Assembly: GCA_009917695.1 (NCBI GenBank)
Contig: JAACJG010000002.1
Location: 545,272 to 609,271, forward strand
From: Candidatus Rifleibacterium amylolyticum
GTDB taxonomy: Bacteria; Muiribacteriota; Ozemobacteria; Ozemobacterales; Ozemobacteraceae
DNA length: 64,000 nt
Direction of reading: 5' to 3'
Below, piece after piece: positions 1 to 8,789 of the stretch. The notes under the pieces were generated by a model. The model worked only from the letters and a program-made list of their open reading frames with translations. It was not told the DNA's origin and searched no databases. Numbering within the stretch: position 1 is the stretch's first letter; each line of letters begins with the position of its first letter. The position numbers were made by a program, and so were the translations under genes.

Positions 1-1370
1 ACAAAACCTGGCAAAATCTGCCAGAACGAGCGATTTTCCGGGTCACGCAGACTTTTCATTGCCCAGACAAGGCCTGTGCAGGAGCAGGCAATCGCGCCAA
101 TGAGACCGGTCACTGCAATAAACAACTGAGTTGGCAACAACGCGAAACCGGCGATGGCTATGGCAAAAGCAGCGAAACACCAGCGTTCATCAAGACTGGG
201 AAAAAAGCTGATACGAAACAGTATCAAAAGGCTCAGCAGAAGAGAAAGTCCGATGGCAACAATTTCAAATGGGCTCATCCGGCCAACCATGTGACGAGGG
301 TCATGCATGCGCTGACTTTCATTGCGGGCAATCCGGTAACCGGCAGATTCCAGAGCCTGGGCCGTCTGATAAATATAATCCAGATTGAATCTGACCAGGT
401 TTTCTATGAACTTTTTGTCATCCTGGAAAAAACACCTGATGTAAAGCATTTTCATGCTTCTGTCCTTGACCGCCCGAACCCAGCGGGCGACCGAACGACG
501 AACATTGTAGACCTGGTCGACTTCCTTGCGGGTAATGCTGTGAACACGCACAAAAGGTCGACTTGCTGACAGGCCTTTGAGATAAGCCTCGATTCCGTCC
601 TGAATGTTGAACTCCACCCAGCCTATGCGGTATGATCGGTTGCGAAACTGCTCGATGATTGGTTTGAGCTCGCCACGCACGCCAAGCATCTCCTCTTCAG
701 CGAACAGAAGCGCCGAAACTGAGGCGGGTGAAGGAATTGAATTGACGATACTGGCGGCGGCCTCTGCTGTCAAACCCGGATAGTTGAACACTCGCACAAC
801 CAGGCCAAGTCCTGCGTCATGTGCCATTTGAAAATATTCTGAAGAAAATCCCAGCCCAACCCGTTCACGAAATCCCTGACTCGATTTGTTTATGATGAGC
901 AGGTTACGATGAATTCGCATGAGCCGATCGGCAGTAAGTTTCCACGAGAGATGAAGTTCTATGCGGTCCAACAATGCAGTGTCTTCTGAATGCACCCATA
1001 AGGCACCGGGAGAACGTGCGCCGGCTGGTAGATCTTGTTCAAGCCCTTCATCGAGCGAAAGTTTGCGAATCTCCTTGCTGTTCATCACCGTAATGCGACC
1101 CTCTGATTCGAGTGAAGCGAGGGTATCTTCGGAAACAGCTACCGAACTGGCACCGTTGGCGCGCAGAGCTGCAAACAGCTCGCGCAACACCCAGCCTTCT
1201 TCCCGGGCCAGCTGGCGGATTTCTTCAAAGTCGACAACAGTTTCTACGTAAATGTTCTGTTGTTCAGCGACATTGCGAAAAAGACAACGCCAGACCGCTA
1301 CCAGCATGCCCGGAATCAGCAGTGGCAGAAGGATCAGCCAGAATGCGGGAGTCTTTCGAAAAAACTTCAT
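1..1370 (-). CDS. DUF5693-like membrane protein, 3' end cut by window edge
   Basis: This frame is open from an ATG at 1370 to the left edge (at least 456 codons, no stop). The N-terminus is a hydrophobic helix (FWLILLPLLIPGMLVAVW). It is followed by a soluble region with the segments VVDFEEIRQLAREEG, NGASSVAVSEDTLASLE and EGRITVM, which match my memory of the DUF5693 family. From about residue 385 the visible C-terminal part has several hydrophobic helices, so this is an integral membrane protein with an N-terminal extracytoplasmic domain. Function is unknown; in other bacteria the family often sits beside csaB-type polysaccharide pyruvyl transferases, which would lie to the left of the window if present. 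It starts 3 bases after the preceding gene on the minus strand and is probably co-transcribed with it. Confidence 0.75.
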   Translation of the reverse strand, partial: MKFFRKTPAFWLILLPLLIPGMLVAVWRCLFRNVAEQQNIYVETVVDFEEIRQLAREEGWVLRELFAALRANGASSVAVSEDTLASLESEGRITVMNSKEIRKLSLDEGLEQDLPAGARSPGALWVHSEDTALLDRIELHLSWKLTADRLMRIHRNLLIINKSSQGFRERVGLGFSSEYFQMAHDAGLGLVVRVFNYPGLTAEAAASIVNSIPSPASVSALLFAEEEMLGVRGELKPIIEQFRNRSYRIGWVEFNIQDGIEAYLKGLSASRPFVRVHSITRKEVDQVYNVRRSVARWVRAVKDRSMKMLYIRCFFQDDKKFIENLVRFNLDYIYQTAQALESAGYRIARNESQRMHDPRHMVGRMSPFEIVAIGLSLLLSLLILFRISFFPSLDERWCFAAFAIAIAGFALLPTQLFIAVTGLIGAIACSCTGLVWAMKSLRDPENRSFWQILPGF

Positions 1371-1373
1371 CGA

Positions 1374-1775
1374 TCAGGGCGCTTTCTCGTCACTGAGATG
1401 CGAAGCCAGCAGCATGGTGGGCTTGCGGGCTTTCAATACATAATCACCGGCTTCTGGAACTATGATCAGATGGTTGTGCGGTAAATCGTTACCGCCAGCG
1501 ATCTCGCGGCCGGCTGTCAGATCGATGACGCTCTTTCCCTTCGAGGCTTCCAGTCTTAACTGGCCTGAGCGAACGATCAACATGGTGCCAGGCTGCGGGT
1601 TGACGGTAGTATCGGCCGGCAGCATGATCGAGCGAAACTTGAGAAAATGATCGACAAAACTCTTTGACACAAGTGGATCAGCCACTGTTCCCGGGCTTTG
1701 CGCCCAGATAATATTGGTAACAGCCAGAGTGACAACCAGCCCCAGCAGCAGAACCCGTCGCGAAATTTTGTGCAT
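1374..1775 (-). CDS. Small secreted protein of unknown function
   Basis: Encodes 133 residues from an ATG at 1775, chosen because a G-rich ribosome site (AGGGGGG) lies 9 bases upstream and because the protein then begins with a classical signal peptide (MHKISRRVLLLGLVVTLAVTNIIWAQ). The mature part has short beta-like stretches (LIVRSGQLRLEA, NHLIIVPEAGDYVLKA) that could form a small beta-domain. I do not recognise the family. It is the first gene of a likely two-gene unit with the DUF5693-like gene, so it may serve the same envelope process. A longer reading frame extends upstream but lacks a ribosome site. Confidence 0.7.
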   Translation of the reverse strand: MHKISRRVLLLGLVVTLAVTNIIWAQSPGTVADPLVSKSFVDHFLKFRSIMLPADTTVNPQPGTMLIVRSGQLRLEASKGKSVIDLTAGREIAGGNDLPHNHLIIVPEAGDYVLKARKPTMLLASHLSDEKAP

Positions 1776-1806
1776 GCAACCATTCCCCCCTGTCCGATAT
1801 CGCCCA

Positions 1807-1835
1807 ACTGTACCATAGCAGCCGACAAATGTAAA
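1807..1835 (-). promoter_or_regulatory. Putative sigma-70-like promoter for the secreted-protein unit
   Basis: On the minus strand TTTACA (1830-1835) and TACAGT (1807-1812) are separated by 17 bases, 31 bases upstream of the start codon at 1775. The -35 matches 5 of 6 and the -10 matches 4 of 6 consensus positions. Confidence 0.4.
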
Positions 1836-1855
1836 ACTGGCGGATGGCAAAAATA

Positions 1856-1884
1856 TTGTATTGTCGAGCGCGCTGCATTAAAAT
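1856..1884 (+). promoter_or_regulatory. Putative sigma-70-like promoter for the orphan gene at 1917
   Basis: TTGTAT (1856-1861) and TAAAAT (1879-1884) are separated by 17 bases and lie just upstream of a GGAGGA ribosome site at 1905-1910. It is divergent from the promoter at 1807-1835. Confidence 0.5.
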
Positions 1885-1916
1885 ACAACTTCAACTGCAC
1901 AACCGGAGGAACAAAA

Positions 1917-2645
1917 ATGCTGATCAACGAAATCGAAATCACTGGCTCATCAATTTCGCTCAAATGCTGGGGAACCAAATTCGAAGACGTTACGGCGACC
2001 TTCAATCAGGTTATGCAGAGAGGCGACCAGTTTGACCTCGACAGCGAAATACCGGGGTTTCACGACTGCGACTGTGAGAACTCGGTTATGCGAGGCTTCT
2101 ACTCGGTAGTAGTACCTTTTGAGATAGAGCATCTCGTAGAGGGAATCACCACTAAAACTCTTTTCAAGCGTATCGAAAGCTGTGAATTCATCATCAGCGA
2201 AAATTGCATGTATTCTTTTGGCAAACCCGGCCCGCAGAAACTGCTGGGCGCAGCTCTGGCAGCAGCCACCGGCGTGCATGTTGACCTGATCGAATTTGAG
2301 TTCAGTCACTTAAGCATGCTTCAGGAACGCATGACGAGAATAAAAACGATAGTTGTTACCAACCCCAAGGAAAAAGAAATAAGAAGAGCCAGGCTGGCCG
2401 GCCATATGGAAAGCTATACTGAGTATAACATCGTCGATCCCCGCAACCACGGCATAGAATCAGTTGCCGGCCTCATCGACACGCCACTTGGGCCGCTCAC
2501 GATAAATGTTGGCAAAAAAGGCAGCATCAGACTGAATGTAAAAAAGGGCCTGATCATGACCCTGGAATGCCTCGACTGGATCATGTCGCTGATCATGGAC
2601 GAAAAAAGACCCGACCCGATCAAAGCACCTCAATCAGCATTTTAA
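1917..2645 (+). CDS. Conserved-looking cytoplasmic protein of unknown function
   Basis: Encodes 242 residues from ATG 1917, which has a strong GGAGGA site 6 bases upstream; the open frame extends further 5' but without support. The protein has no signal peptide and no membrane helix. Visible features are a Cys-rich stretch (FHDCDCEN, about residues 48-55), alternating hydrophobic strands in the first half, and an Ile/Arg-rich second half. I do not recognise a family. It appears monocistronic: its own promoter lies upstream and the next gene is convergent with only 8 bases between the stops. Confidence 0.7.
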   Translation: MLINEIEITGSSISLKCWGTKFEDVTATFNQVMQRGDQFDLDSEIPGFHDCDCENSVMRGFYSVVVPFEIEHLVEGITTKTLFKRIESCEFIISENCMYSFGKPGPQKLLGAALAAATGVHVDLIEFEFSHLSMLQERMTRIKTIVVTNPKEKEIRRARLAGHMESYTEYNIVDPRNHGIESVAGLIDTPLGPLTINVGKKGSIRLNVKKGLIMTLECLDWIMSLIMDEKRPDPIKAPQSAF

Positions 2646-2653
2646 ATCAGCCG

Positions 2654-3526
2654 TCAGGCAACAGCTTCCGGCAGGACATCGCGTGAACGCGCCAGACGGG
2701 AGTGATAAACAAAAACACGATCGCCAACATTGATGGTATCGCCATCAACCAGCGCTCGATAACGCAGAGCCGTGCGATTAATCTTGACTACATGCTCATC
2801 TTCGAGAGCCTCGAGCACGTGCAGCCCATCTTTTTCGCTGATCGCAAAAAGATGCACCGGCCCTTCCGGCAGCGTCAGGTCACATTCATCGGCTGATCCG
2901 GCAAGAAATTCAGGGCCATCGATATAGTAACGAAATACGACATAGCTGGTGCGTTCTTCATCAAGCCAGCTTTCTTTGAGGAGCTCCCATGCAAGAGCAA
3001 AGCCAAAACCAATCATAGCACCAAGAAACAGAAACGACAGAAGCAGATGATTATGAATAAAGCGGTCGATTGATGAACCGGCAATGATAAAAGCCGGTGT
3101 CAACCCCATCAATGTGCGACACATGATTTTAAAGCTGTTATGCAGAACCCCGAAGCTGGTGGCAAGACACAAGGACAGGAACAACCACCAGAAGAATCGC
3201 ATGACACCTGCCGGCAACAATAAGAACGAGCTGGAAAAGTCCGCTATGATGGCAAACACAACAGCTCCAAGCATGGTTATCGACAAACCGATCGAGGTAG
3301 CTGAAATCCAGTAGGCACCGGCCTTAGTGAATCGGCGCTCCATGAATATTATCGGCAGCGAAGTAACCAGACCGCTGAACAAACCGCAAAACACGCCAGT
3401 AACCAGCAGACCAGTCTGAAAGTTATCGACCAGATTCCAGGGGTTGCTGTCAGGCGCGACAAGCCAGGCGCCAAAACCTGTCAGTAAACCTGAAAAACAG
3501 ACGGTAAAAAAGAACAGCCAGTTCAA
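2654..3526 (-). CDS. Polytopic membrane protein with C-terminal FHA-like domain
   Basis: Encodes 290 residues from a TTG start at 3526, with GGGAAG upstream at the right distance. The first ~190 residues carry five or six hydrophobic helices (for example LFFFTVCFSGLLTGFGAWLV, AFIIAGSSIDRF, LLLSFLFLGAMIGFGFALAW). The last ~95 residues look like a forkhead-associated fold (VVFRYYIDGPEFLAGSADECDLTLP... ending in ALVDGDTINVGDRVFVYHSR). The canonical FHA GR and SxxH phosphothreonine-binding residues are not obvious, so it may be a degenerate FHA domain that no longer reads phosphorylation. Function unknown; possibly a membrane docking protein. Confidence 0.65.
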   Translation of the reverse strand: MNWLFFFTVCFSGLLTGFGAWLVAPDSNPWNLVDNFQTGLLVTGVFCGLFSGLVTSLPIIFMERRFTKAGAYWISATSIGLSITMLGAVVFAIIADFSSSFLLLPAGVMRFFWWLFLSLCLATSFGVLHNSFKIMCRTLMGLTPAFIIAGSSIDRFIHNHLLLSFLFLGAMIGFGFALAWELLKESWLDEERTSYVVFRYYIDGPEFLAGSADECDLTLPEGPVHLFAISEKDGLHVLEALEDEHVVKINRTALRYRALVDGDTINVGDRVFVYHSRLARSRDVLPEAVA

Positions 3527-3551
3527 TAGAGCAGCTTCCCATTGTAAAATT

Positions 3552-3592
3552 TATAAAAAGGCGGCAGGAAAGCCTTTTGCCAACCTGCCGCC
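3552..3592 (-). terminator. Rho-independent terminator of the AAA+ ATPase gene
   Basis: A perfect 9-base inverted repeat (GGCGGCAGG at 3560-3568, CCTGCCGCC at 3584-3592) with a 15-base loop lies 15 bases after the stop of the gene ending at 3607. In minus-strand orientation it is followed directly by TTTTT. Confidence 0.8.
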
Positions 3593-3606
3593 ACTGAAGT
3601 TGTCAA

Positions 3607-4887
3607 TTATTCAATTGTTTCCACCAGGGTAAGATCCCTGACGAAGTAGATTCCGTAAGCTTCGGCGACCTCATCTGAAGTGATTTCAACGTTGGGATCT
3701 TCAAGGTATCTTTTGCGATCGCGAATTATGTTGAGGATATCACGCGGATGCACGGCCCGCAAGCCTCTCTTGTCGCGTTTATAAAGAGCAAGAACTTCTT
3801 CGATATTCTTCTCATTAAACTTCAAGCCAAGTTTTCCAATCACCGATTTCCAGATGTCGGTATACTCTTCTACGGTCGGGTTACGAACGTTGATCTTATA
3901 TGGCAGGCGGCGCAAAAATGCGTCATCAACGATTTTCATTGGATCCAGGTTGGTCGAGAACAGCACGATTTCGTCGGTCGGCACTTCCATGCGCTGGCCA
4001 CCGAGAACCAGATAGTCAACTTTGTTTTCGAGTGGAATGATAAAGCGGTTGAAGATTTCTTCGACGCCGCAGCGCTGGCGACCAAGGTCATCGATAAGCA
4101 GAACGCCACCGGTAGCTTTAACCTGCGGCGGAGCATCGAAACAACCAAACTTGGTATTGTATTTAACTTCGAGGTCTTCGAGAGTCAGTTCACCACCGGC
4201 CGTAATCAATGGCGGGTTAACCGCAACCCATCTTTCGTCGTAGCCTTCAAGATCAATGCCCTCGATCGGCACATGGCAGCTGGGGTCGAAAACTCTGACC
4301 AGCTGGTTACTTACTTCAACTGCGTAAGGCACGATCATCGGCGGCAGCAGCTTAACTACCGAGCTGCACAGAAAAGTTTTACCATTTCCGGGAAAACCGT
4401 ATACAAAGGCGGGTTTGCGAGCACATACGGCCTGACCTATCTGGAACAGCACATCCTTGTAACCGAGATGATGAGAAAACTTCTCTTCCATCAGTTTGCG
4501 ATTGATCGAAAAGCCCTGTTTACCGTCATCGAGAGCCTGACGGGTGATTCTGATATATTCATCAAAGCTGACCGGAGCCGGACCAATATACTTGTCACGG
4601 TCAAGAATGTTGCGGGCGCGCTCAGTGCCTTTCGGATAAAGACCGTATTGATAATCGGTGCCCATGCCAGAACCACCGACCATACCGACAATTTCGAGCT
4701 TTTTCAGTTCGCTGATAACGGCCTGAACGATTTCGGTGTTGATTTTCAGGTCACGGGCCAGCCGGCGCGGAACCTGCTTACCATGAACGAACAGTTCTTT
4801 GATAATCAGATCGGTAATGATTTCGGGGTCTATTTTAAGGTCATGAAGCGTCTTGGCTTCTACTGGAATAATTTTTTTAAGATCCAC
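3607..4887 (-). CDS. AAA+ ATPase with N-terminal winged-helix region
   Basis: Encodes 426 residues from GTG 4887, preceded by GGGAGG nine bases upstream. Residues 1-110 look like a winged-helix/Arg-rich module (VPRRLARDLKINTEIVQAV, KLEIVGMVGG). The ATPase core has Walker A GFPGNGKT at about 163-170, Walker B GVLLIDD, sensor-1 FSTNLDP and a likely arginine finger in FLRRLPYKI, followed by a helical lid. The core resembles MoxR/RuvB-like AAA+ chaperones. It probably remodels a protein partner, but none is adjacent; the gene has its own promoter and terminator and so is a single-gene unit. The DNA-binding-like N-terminus could alternatively mean a regulatory role. Confidence 0.75.
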   Translation of the reverse strand: MDLKKIIPVEAKTLHDLKIDPEIITDLIIKELFVHGKQVPRRLARDLKINTEIVQAVISELKKLEIVGMVGGSGMGTDYQYGLYPKGTERARNILDRDKYIGPAPVSFDEYIRITRQALDDGKQGFSINRKLMEEKFSHHLGYKDVLFQIGQAVCARKPAFVYGFPGNGKTFLCSSVVKLLPPMIVPYAVEVSNQLVRVFDPSCHVPIEGIDLEGYDERWVAVNPPLITAGGELTLEDLEVKYNTKFGCFDAPPQVKATGGVLLIDDLGRQRCGVEEIFNRFIIPLENKVDYLVLGGQRMEVPTDEIVLFSTNLDPMKIVDDAFLRRLPYKINVRNPTVEEYTDIWKSVIGKLGLKFNEKNIEEVLALYKRDKRGLRAVHPRDILNIIRDRKRYLEDPNVEITSDEVAEAYGIYFVRDLTLVETIE

Positions 4888-4920
4888 TGTAAAAGGCCTC
4901 CCTGTAGCTGATATGTGTCA

Positions 4921-4949
4921 GATATAACAGTTTTATTTACGATAAGCAA
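4921..4949 (-). promoter_or_regulatory. Putative promoter of the AAA+ ATPase gene
   Basis: On the minus strand TTGCTT (4944-4949) and TATATC (4921-4926) are 17 bases apart, with a TGn extension in front of the -10, upstream of the GTG at 4887. Confidence 0.5.
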
Positions 4950-4969
4950 TAACGAAAATCCTGCATGAC

Positions 4970-4998
4970 TTTACCTGCCGCCGGTTAAGCCTTATAAT
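4970..4998 (+). promoter_or_regulatory. Putative sigma-70-like promoter of the mocA-like gene
   Basis: TTTACC (4970-4975) and a perfect TATAAT (4993-4998) are separated by 17 bases; the ribosome site GGAAGGAG and the ATG at 5025 follow. It is divergent from the ATPase promoter. Confidence 0.6.
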
Positions 4999-5024
4999 CA
5001 GCGGTTAAGGGAAGGAGATGCAAT

Positions 5025-5630
5025 ATGCTCGATGCGCTAATACTTCTGGCCGGCTTTTCGCGGCGAATGGGGCAACTGAAACAACACACTTTACTGGGTG
5101 GGCAAACTTTTTTAGAAATCATCAGCGCCAAACTCAATGCCTGTCGCAGCCAATTTCGTCATCTTCTTTTTGTCGGCCAGAAGGATGACAGTGCTGCCGA
5201 GCAGCTGGTAGTAAGAAATGGCGGAGTCTGGCTGACCAACCCGAACCCTGAGCTAGGCCCGCTAAGCTCGATAAGAATCGCGCTGCAGCACTGTTCTGAT
5301 GATACCGCAAAACTGCTTTGGCCGATCGATCACCCGATGATTGCAGGCACAACTGTCAAGCAGCTGATCGCAATGTGGCAGAGCCAGAGTGATTTTATCA
5401 CCGTGCCTTCAGATGGCGCGCGACGAGGGCACCCGACAATTTTTCCAGACTGGTGCTGTCGTGAATTTTTCAGAATAAACCTTGAAGAAGGCGCAAAAAA
5501 ACTGCTGCAGCTTTATCCTGAGCGCATAAAATACCTGCTGACTGAGGATATCTGGATCACCAAAAACCTGAACACACCACAGATGCTGATTGAAGCTGAA
5601 AACTGGCTACAGATCAATCAGGCTCGATAA
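5025..5630 (+). CDS. MocA/MobA-like nucleotidyltransferase
   Basis: Encodes 201 residues. The N-terminus has the NTP-transferase signature LLAGFSRRMGQLKQ (general form LAAGxSxRMGxxK), a GPLSSIRIALQ segment and a conserved DHPM motif (LLWPIDHPMI), which places it in the NTP_transf_3 family. Members transfer CMP or GMP to molybdopterin cofactors (MocA, MobA) or activate other small molecules. No molybdenum cofactor gene is nearby, so the substrate is open. It has its own promoter and a strong ribosome site, and its last 17 bases overlap the convergent PP2C gene. Confidence 0.75.
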   Translation: MLDALILLAGFSRRMGQLKQHTLLGGQTFLEIISAKLNACRSQFRHLLFVGQKDDSAAEQLVVRNGGVWLTNPNPELGPLSSIRIALQHCSDDTAKLLWPIDHPMIAGTTVKQLIAMWQSQSDFITVPSDGARRGHPTIFPDWCCREFFRINLEEGAKKLLQLYPERIKYLLTEDIWITKNLNTPQMLIEAENWLQINQAR

Positions 5631-6876
5631 CCAGCAGAGTAATGTCATCAGATGGTCTGGTATCACCAAGCCAGTCTTTGAAGTCGCCAATAATGCCCTG
5701 TACCGCCTGATCTACCGGCAAAGATCTCGTCTTCTGCAACAGTTCGAGAAAATTATCGTCACCGAAAAACTCCTTTGAGCCATGGCGACGAGCTTCAGTT
5801 ATGCCGTCTGAATAAAGAATCACCCGATCATTTGGCGCTAACCTCAGAGTAAACTCTTCATAGATGCAATCTTCAGTCAGCCCGACTGGAACATTGCCAT
5901 CACGACAGACAATAACCGCGCCATCACGATTTTGCAGCAGCAGAGGCGTATGGCCGGCGCGACAATAGGTCAGAGTCTGCTTTTTCAGATCGATGATGCC
6001 GTAGATCATGGTAAAATACTGGTAATTATTTTTATCGAGCATAAACTCTGCATTGAGTTCATTGGCGACCTCGGCCGGCGAACGCGGCGAACCATCGGGC
6101 AGACGCAGGATGCTGTTTTCGCCCTCCCAGGCGGAAAGCATGCGATGAACGCTGACTGCAAGCATTGCCGATTGAATGCCATGGCCTGAGACATCAAGAA
6201 TAAAAAGCGCGGCCATACCATTATCGAGTGGCATAATATTCAGCAGGTCACCACCGATATTTTCGCTGGTTTCGTAATACCATGAAAAGTTGAGACCGGG
6301 AATACTTATGCGCTTATCTGGAAGCAGGCTGCGCTGCATATTGCCGGCTGCCGCCATGTCCTCACGCAGTTCTTCAAGAACCTGGCTGAGCATGCGGTTC
6401 TTTTCTTCGAGTTCCTGCGCAAGCGTCTCCAGTTCAGCTTCGTGAAACTTGCGATGATCGGTCTCTGATTTAAGACGCAGCATCGACCTGATTCTGGCAA
6501 CCAGTTCGAGTTCCTTGATCGGCTTGGTGACATAATCAACGGCACCGGCATCGAATGCCTCAACCAGATCCTGAGTTTCAGAACGGGCGCTGACAACAAC
6601 GATAGGGATATCCTGATAATCTGCGTGGCTGCGAATTTCACGAATCGCCTCGATTCCCGAAATTTCAGGCATCATGATATCCATCAGTACCATATCGATT
6701 CTGGCATTGCGCGGCGATTCGACCAGACCGATATATTCATAGGCTTCGCGGGCAGAAGATGCCAGAAAGATATTCTCAAAACTTTCACTCTCGAGTATGG
6801 CCTCGAGCAAAAGCAGATTGTCAGGCGCGTCATCGACGACGAGAATGTTCATTTTTCCTTGAACGTGTTTGCTCAT
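5614..6876 (-). CDS. Response regulator with C-terminal SpoIIE/PP2C phosphatase domain
   Basis: Encodes 420 residues from ATG 6876 (GAGG upstream); the longer open frame has no ribosome site. Residues ~8-130 are a receiver domain: acidic pair VDDAPD, phospho-acceptor D66 (VLMDIMMPE) and the lysine of VDYVTKPIKE. A coiled-coil linker (about 145-200) leads to a SpoIIE/PP2C-type serine phosphatase (about 215-420) with GGDLLNI, FILDVSGHG and LYSDGITEA. Such RsbU-like proteins dephosphorylate anti-anti-sigma (STAS) proteins when the receiver is phosphorylated. The kinase gene immediately upstream is the obvious partner. An RsbW-like kinase lies at 54457-54915, but no STAS protein is in the window. 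Confidence 0.9.
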   Translation of the reverse strand: MSKHVQGKMNILVVDDAPDNLLLLEAILESESFENIFLASSAREAYEYIGLVESPRNARIDMVLMDIMMPEISGIEAIREIRSHADYQDIPIVVVSARSETQDLVEAFDAGAVDYVTKPIKELELVARIRSMLRLKSETDHRKFHEAELETLAQELEEKNRMLSQVLEELREDMAAAGNMQRSLLPDKRISIPGLNFSWYYETSENIGGDLLNIMPLDNGMAALFILDVSGHGIQSAMLAVSVHRMLSAWEGENSILRLPDGSPRSPAEVANELNAEFMLDKNNYQYFTMIYGIIDLKKQTLTYCRAGHTPLLLQNRDGAVIVCRDGNVPVGLTEDCIYEEFTLRLAPNDRVILYSDGITEARRHGSKEFFGDDNFLELLQKTRSLPVDQAVQGIIGDFKDWLGDTRPSDDITLLVIEPD

Positions 6877-6880
6877 TTTC

Positions 6881-8653
6881 TTATACCTCACTCTTCCTAA
6901 GGTGCAGGGTGAAGGTAGACCCCTTTCCAAGAGTACTGGCAACCCTAATCTCAATTCCCAGCAGATCGGCAAAAGATCTGGCTATGGCGAGGCCGAGACC
7001 GGCGCCACCATAACGTCTCGCCAGGCTGTTATCGCCCTGCTGAAATGCTTCAAAAATCACTTCGAGCTGATCAGGTGATATGCCTGGTCCAGAATCAGTA
7101 ATTGCAACTTTTTCAGGCAGGTTGTTTTGATCTACTGTTAAGGCGATCACTACCTTAGAACGGTCTGAGAACTTTACTGCGTTATCGATAAGGTTTTGCA
7201 AAATCTGACGCAGCTTGACCTGGTCTGATTCAATCTCACAGCACTCGGCCGGAAGCTGGAGTTCGATCTCGACGCCTTTTTCTTCGATAAGCACCTGCAT
7301 CAGATCGATAACTTCCTCGATCATATCGGGAACCTTGACCCGGGAAAGATGAAGTTCGCTGAAGCCTGATTCGTTGCGCGAATAGTCGAGTATTGTATTG
7401 ATAAGTTGCAGCAGAGATTCACCATTACGGCTGATACGCTCGAGAAACAGCATTTCCTTGGGGGTGAACTGCTCAGCATGTCGCTGAAGATGTCTTGAAA
7501 ACCCAATAATAGAATTAAGTGGCGTGCGCAGTTCGTGATTCATTTTGGCAATAAAAACACTCTTGGCAGCGCTCGACCTTTCGGCTTCGAGCTTGGCGCT
7601 CTGCAGTTCTTCAAGAATCCTGCGCTGCTCGGTAATATCTCGGCTGACCCCATAGACGGCATTGTTTGCCAGGTCAATCGAACTGTTCCACAGCATCCAG
7701 AGATATTCGCCGTTGCGCTTGCGCAGGCGCATGACACGACCAACAACGTTGCGCACGCCGAGAATGTCGGTAAGCAACTGACCTGATTCACCCACATCAT
7801 CAGGATGAATCAGAGCCGCAAGTTCGCTGCCTTCGAGTTCGCCTGGCGCGTAACCCATTACATCCTGCCATTGTGGGTTAACCCGTCTGAATCTACCGTC
7901 AAAGCCGAGAATACAGAAAAGGTCGAGGGACATCAGAAAAAAGCTGTTGCGCTCACTTTCGAGTTTGCGCGACTCTGACAGGTCTCTGATAAAACCGGTG
8001 AACAGACTGCCAGATTCAAGCCTTACTTCGCCAACTGCCAGATCTACCGGAAAAAGCGACCCATCTCGACGTTGTGCATCTACCTGGCGCCCAATGCCGA
8101 TTATATGTGGAATTCTCGTATTAAGATAGCGTTGCATGTATTCATCATGCTTGCTGCGATGAGGTTCTGGGGCGAGAACTGAAACGTTGCCACCCAGGAC
8201 TTCACAGGCATTGTAACCAAACATTTTTTCGGCCGCCCGGTTGAACCCCTGAACCATGCCTTGCTGATCGATGATGACAACACCATCTACCGCGAGCTCA
8301 ATAATTGTTGCCAGAGTCTTTTCGCTTACCAGCAAAGGATTATCACTGACCGAATGAGTAGATAGAACAGACTCTCCAAGCCATTCACCACTTACTTCGA
8401 CACAGTCAAAACCATCAATCAGCTTGCGGTTGACCCGAAACATGCCACAGCGCTTCATGCCTTTCCAGTAAAGCGGCATTTTGCGCTCGAATCCAGAAAA
8501 ACCAGGAGCACTGAGTTGTTTGAGCAAATCATCGACAACCAGCTGCGGCAGGATATCAGTCAGCCTGGTTGCAGCGTCTGCACTGCCGGCATCGTTCGTG
8601 CCAGCGTCAGTATAATGTAATAACAGGTTGTCCAGCCGGAAAACAAAAAGCAA
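6881..8653 (-). CDS. PAS-domain sensor histidine kinase
   Basis: Encodes 590 residues from TTG 8653, with GGAGGG eight bases upstream. There is no membrane helix, so it is cytosolic. After a ~110-residue N-terminal region come two PAS domains (about 112-230, VDGVVIIDQQGMVQGFNRAA; and 245-350, FCILGFDGRFRRVNP), a HisKA domain with phospho-acceptor H373 (NHELRTP) and a HATPase domain with N box LIDNAVKF, G1 DSGPGIS and G2 GGAGLGLAI. It probably phosphorylates the receiver-PP2C protein encoded 4 bases downstream, whose ribosome site overlaps this stop codon. The PAS signal is unknown. Confidence 0.9.
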   Translation of the reverse strand: MLFVFRLDNLLLHYTDAGTNDAGSADAATRLTDILPQLVVDDLLKQLSAPGFSGFERKMPLYWKGMKRCGMFRVNRKLIDGFDCVEVSGEWLGESVLSTHSVSDNPLLVSEKTLATIIELAVDGVVIIDQQGMVQGFNRAAEKMFGYNACEVLGGNVSVLAPEPHRSKHDEYMQRYLNTRIPHIIGIGRQVDAQRRDGSLFPVDLAVGEVRLESGSLFTGFIRDLSESRKLESERNSFFLMSLDLFCILGFDGRFRRVNPQWQDVMGYAPGELEGSELAALIHPDDVGESGQLLTDILGVRNVVGRVMRLRKRNGEYLWMLWNSSIDLANNAVYGVSRDITEQRRILEELQSAKLEAERSSAAKSVFIAKMNHELRTPLNSIIGFSRHLQRHAEQFTPKEMLFLERISRNGESLLQLINTILDYSRNESGFSELHLSRVKVPDMIEEVIDLMQVLIEEKGVEIELQLPAECCEIESDQVKLRQILQNLIDNAVKFSDRSKVVIALTVDQNNLPEKVAITDSGPGISPDQLEVIFEAFQQGDNSLARRYGGAGLGLAIARSFADLLGIEIRVASTLGKGSTFTLHLRKSEV

Positions 8654-8789
8654 ACCAGTCCCTCCCCGCTGTCAATAGCAGTATTTCCACCACCCGTTGA
8701 GTTTTAATGGCAGATTACTATACCACAGGCAGGCGATGTGATATTATAACCCAAAATCTGAAATTCTGAATAATATTGGAGAAATCATC

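Noticed and set aside
961..1484. Several short plus-strand frames
   Set aside because: They are antisense to the DUF5693-like and secreted-protein genes.
3748..4911. Long open frame of 387 codons on the plus strand
   Set aside because: It is antisense to the AAA+ ATPase gene, whose motifs are clear.
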